This document shows, piece after piece, positions 8,201 to 8,987 of a stretch of DNA of 8,987 bases (the stretch's first letter is position 1; each line of letters starts with the position of its first letter). The DNA lies in contig CAMWIS010000062.1 of the NCBI GenBank assembly GCA_947174375.1, positions 1 through 8,987 on the forward strand, given 5' to 3'. Source of the stretch: an uncultured Bacteroidales bacterium. Its GTDB lineage: Bacteria; Bacteroidota; Bacteroidia; Bacteroidales; P3. The notes beneath the pieces were generated by a model. The model did not search any database and was not told where the DNA came from. It saw only the letters and a program-made list of their open reading frames with translations. The position numbers and the translations under genes are program-made.

Positions 8201-8577
8201 TTCTCGGCAAAACGGCGCGCCGTCTCCTTGACCACGGCGAAGGCCTCCGGCAGAATCTCGTTCAGCACGGCCTGCGTCGCCTCGTAAATCTCCTTCTCGA
8301 TCTTGTCGATTTCGGCGTAGAGGCGTTCCTTCTCCTCCACCTCCAGCGTGTCCTCGCCGTCCGCAATCCGTTGCTTGAGCGCGGAGACCGCGTCCTTTTC
8401 CGTCTGAACCTTATCCTGAATCCGCTTGCGGAACTCGGCCGTCTTGGCGCGCAAGCCGTCGTTGTCGAGCGTCTTGACCGTCTCGTAGGCCTGGAGGCAA
8501 GCCGCCAGCACCGGCTGAATCTCCTTCAGGTCCCGCTGCGACTTATCGCCGAAAATCTTTTTGAATATACTGAGCAT
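5263..8577 (-). CDS. secA: Preprotein translocase ATPase SecA, Bacteroidota long form
   Basis: The motor that binds SecYEG and uses ATP to push unfolded preproteins across the inner membrane. The frame runs from ATG 8577 (MLSIFKKIFGDKSQR) for 1104 aa to TAG 5263. In order: Walker A STGEGKT (193-199); DEVD (300-303) followed by SVLIDDARTPLIISGP (304-319); the preprotein cross-linking domain; the second nucleotide domain with TNMAGRGTDIKLG (689-701) and QLRGRAGRQGDPGS (726-739); scaffold and helical wing; and a C-terminal zinc site CPCGSGKKYKNCH (C1088, C1090, C1099, H1100) that in E. coli binds SecB and phospholipids. It is about 200 residues longer than E. coli SecA: about 45 charged coiled-coil-like residues are inserted at about 55-105, with more in about 320-485. 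Its stop is 5 nt from prfB, implying cotranscription. All core motifs are intact. Confidence 0.98.
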   Translation of the reverse strand: MLSIFKKIFGDKSQRDLKEIQPVLAACLQAYETVKTLDNDGLRAKTAEFRKRIQDKVQTEKDAVSALKQRIADGEDTLEVEEKERLYAEIDKIEKEIYEATQAVLNEILPEAFAVVKETARRFAENEEVEVTAMPWDGDLAASRDNVNIRDGKAYYKNQWMAGGNLIRWDMVHYDVQLIGGIVLHQGKIAEMSTGEGKTLVETLPVYLNALPGEGVHVVTVNDYLAKRDSEWMGMLFEFHGLKVDCIDKHQPSSEARRKAYLADITYGTNNEFGFDYLRDNMCRHPEELVQRKHNYAIVDEVDSVLIDDARTPLIISGPTFKGENQDFEQLKPQIEKIYNAQRTEITQVLAEAKRLLSGTPSAEDEKKGGELLLQAHRGLPKNKALIKFLSEPGMKTLLQKTENFYLQEQGKHMHVIDDKLLFVIDEKLNTIDLTDRGVDFLSAGANDAQYYILPDVGAQIAELEKQPLSEAEKAEKKNEIMRDYAIQSDRVHTLNQLLKAYTLFEKDVEYVVIDNEVKIVDEQTGRIMDGRRYSDGLHQALEAKENVKVEAATQTYATITLQNYFRMYAKLSGMTGTAETEAGELWNIYKLDVVCIPTNRPVIREDREDLVYKTKREKYNAVIDEIVALTQAGRPVLVGTTSVEISELLSRMLKGRGIAHNVLNAKLHKKEADIVAEAGRAGTVTIATNMAGRGTDIKLGEGVKEAGGLAIIGTERHESRRVDRQLRGRAGRQGDPGSSQFFVSLEDNLMRLFASQRIAAVMDRMGYKEGDVIQAPMITRAIERAQKKVEENHFGVRKRLLEYDDVMNAQREVIYKKRRHALYGERLSLDIANMMYDTVENLVADFKDSRDYEDFNGRLIRTFGVASPVGENEALSMKEEQLTETVFKAVYEAYKQKSEAIMRAAYPVIESVHERQGDRFENIAIPITDGRKTLNVVANIKKCLESNGKEIISAIQKGLCLAVIDDAWKEHLREMDDLKQSVQNATYEQKDPLLIYKFEAFNLFKQLMVDINRDVSAFLCLGHLPMASQTQMEEARVQQTDMSRMRISRPDSAGDEGRAPVQTNQTQERAKPQPVHVEKKVGRNDPCPCGSGKKYKNCHGKDE

Positions 8578-8602
8578 AATGCCTAAAATTTACGGTTTAT
8601 AA

Positions 8603-8642
8603 CAAACTTACAAAGATAGTGAAAGTCACGCGCAGAAACAAG
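8603..8642 (-). promoter_or_regulatory. Probable Bacteroidota-type promoter of the secA operon
   Basis: On the minus strand TATCTTTG (8618-8611) is a perfect match to the Bacteroidota -7 consensus TAnnTTTG, and CTTG (8642-8639) lies 20 nt upstream, one base off the -33 TTTG. A second perfect -7 box, TAAGTTTG (8610-8603), follows directly but has no matching -33 at the right distance. The predicted leader to ATG 8577 is about 25 nt and AT-rich, as is usual in the phylum. The transcription start is not measured here. Confidence 0.6.
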
Positions 8643-8673
8643 CGGATGAAAAGGAAACGTTTTGGCGAAGCCA

Positions 8674-8987
8674 TCATAAAACTTCCCAATGGCCGCCCTT
8701 ATCGGAACCTATACGCTCTATCTTGCCCATTTCTTTCAGATGACGGATGATTTTCTCAACCCCCGAAACCGATAAACCGGATTTTTCGGCCAATTCCACG
8801 GTGGAAATAGACGGCATCCCCAACATGAGCCGCAAGATTTTCTCCTTACTTTTCTCCTTACTTTTCTCCTTACTTTTCTCCTTACTTTTTGAGGCTGTCT
8901 TCGGCATAATCGATTGATATGGAATCTCTATGCGATACACATCCTGCTCCTCGACCGACGGCTGTCCGCCATTGGAAAAAAGCGGCG
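8674..8987 (-). CDS. C-terminal part of a winged-helix protein, probably an AlbA_2 / HATPase_c_4-type ATP-binding protein; N-terminus outside window
   Basis: The frame is open from the right edge (last complete codon 8985-8983) to TGA 8676-8674, giving 103 residues. A GTG at 8940 would allow an 88-aa protein, but 15 more in-frame codons without a stop precede it (PLFSNGGQPSVEEQD...). NGGQPSVEEQDVYRIEIPY resembles the strand region that ends the ATP-binding domain in AlbA_2/HATPase_c_4 ('RecG-related') proteins, which typically continue with a charged linker and a winged helix. Here the linker is four SKEK units, then a winged helix beginning ILRLMLGMPSISTVELAEK, with recognition helix near SVSGVEKIIRHLKEMG and wing RIGSDKGGHWEV. 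The role is unknown; regulation or stress/defence functions have been suggested for the family. It reads less GC-rich than secA, fitting an accessory gene. The parent-family call rests on resemblance alone. Confidence 0.65.
   Translation of the reverse strand, partial: PLFSNGGQPSVEEQDVYRIEIPYQSIMPKTASKSKEKSKEKSKEKSKEKILRLMLGMPSISTVELAEKSGLSVSGVEKIIRHLKEMGKIERIGSDKGGHWEVL
8838..8889 (-). repeat. Four perfect 12-bp tandem repeats encoding SKEK x4
   Basis: The + strand unit TCTCCTTACTTT occurs at 8841-8852, 8853-8864, 8865-8876 and 8877-8888; perfect 12-base periodicity spans 8838-8889. Read on the minus strand each unit gives Ser-Lys-Glu-Lys. As the unit is a multiple of three, changes in copy number by slipped-strand mispairing would lengthen or shorten the linker without breaking the frame. 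Confidence 0.95.

Noticed and set aside
5278..8586. 1102-codon + strand ORF opposite secA
   Set aside because: It is an exact in-register antisense of a complete, motif-perfect SecA. The translation is biased to Leu, Val, His and Arg, with no recognisable domain, and no promoter supports it.
8663..8673. Short inverted repeat TGGC-GAA-GCCA just after the winged-helix gene stop
   Set aside because: Only a 4-bp stem, and the minus-strand downstream sequence starts AAAACG rather than a T run, so it is too weak to call a terminator.
8838..8889. CRISPR-like or intergenic repeat array
   Set aside because: The units are 12 bp, directly abutting, without spacers, and lie in frame inside a coding sequence.
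8674..8940. Stand-alone 88-aa winged-helix gene starting at GTG 8940
   Set aside because: The frame is open upstream to the window edge, and those residues fit a larger ATP-binding protein, so I annotate a partial gene instead. The alternative is not excluded.

Overview
This GC-rich window (roughly 60% G+C by eye) looks like a chromosomal segment of a Bacteroidota, most likely Bacteroidales. An Alistipes/Rikenellaceae-like genome would fit the base composition, but the genus is an inference. The evidence is an extra-long SecA (1104 aa) with family-typical insertions and a C-terminal zinc motif, a Bacteroidota-type -7 promoter box (TAnnTTTG) with an AT-rich leader, mostly weak ribosome binding sites, and a GT2 / LAB_N / GT39 gene trio of a kind common in this phylum. 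Every gene I accept lies on the minus strand.

Layout in the direction of transcription (right to left). (1) 8987-8674: 3' end of an accessory gene that runs off the window. It has four perfect 12-bp repeats (SKEK x4) followed by a winged-helix domain. (2) 8673-8578: short intergenic region with the probable secA promoter. (3) 8577-5263: secA. (4) 5257-4180: prfB (release factor 2), read through a canonical programmed +1 frameshift, so the full protein is 358 aa rather than the 283-aa downstream frame alone. (5) 4168-3416: GT2 polyprenyl-phosphate glycosyltransferase. (6) 3403-2684: membrane protein with two tandem LAB_N domains. (7) 2687-963: GT39/ArnT-like membrane glycosyltransferase. (8) 966-1: NAD-dependent UDP-glucuronate 4-epimerase, cut by the left edge with about 20-30 residues missing.

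The six genes from secA to the epimerase are separated by 5, 11 and 12 nt and then overlap by 4 and 4 nt (ATGA). I see no internal terminator or convincing internal promoter, so they probably form one transcript that couples protein export and translation termination to an envelope-glycan module. The last four genes read as a pathway. The epimerase would make UDP-galacturonate from UDP-glucuronate, the GT2 would load the sugar onto a polyprenyl phosphate, the duplicated LAB_N protein is a candidate flippase, and the GT39 enzyme would transfer the sugar to an acceptor on the periplasmic side. This resembles the rhizobial Rgt (galacturonosyl-LPS) and enterobacterial Arn logic. The sugar, the flippase role and the acceptor are inferences.

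The best candidate for something under-described is this four-gene module, especially the duplicated LAB_N protein. Other points worth a second look are the prfB recoding site and a strong Shine-Dalgarno before the epimerase in a phylum that rarely uses them, the variable-looking SKEK repeat, and two abutting -7 boxes upstream of secA.
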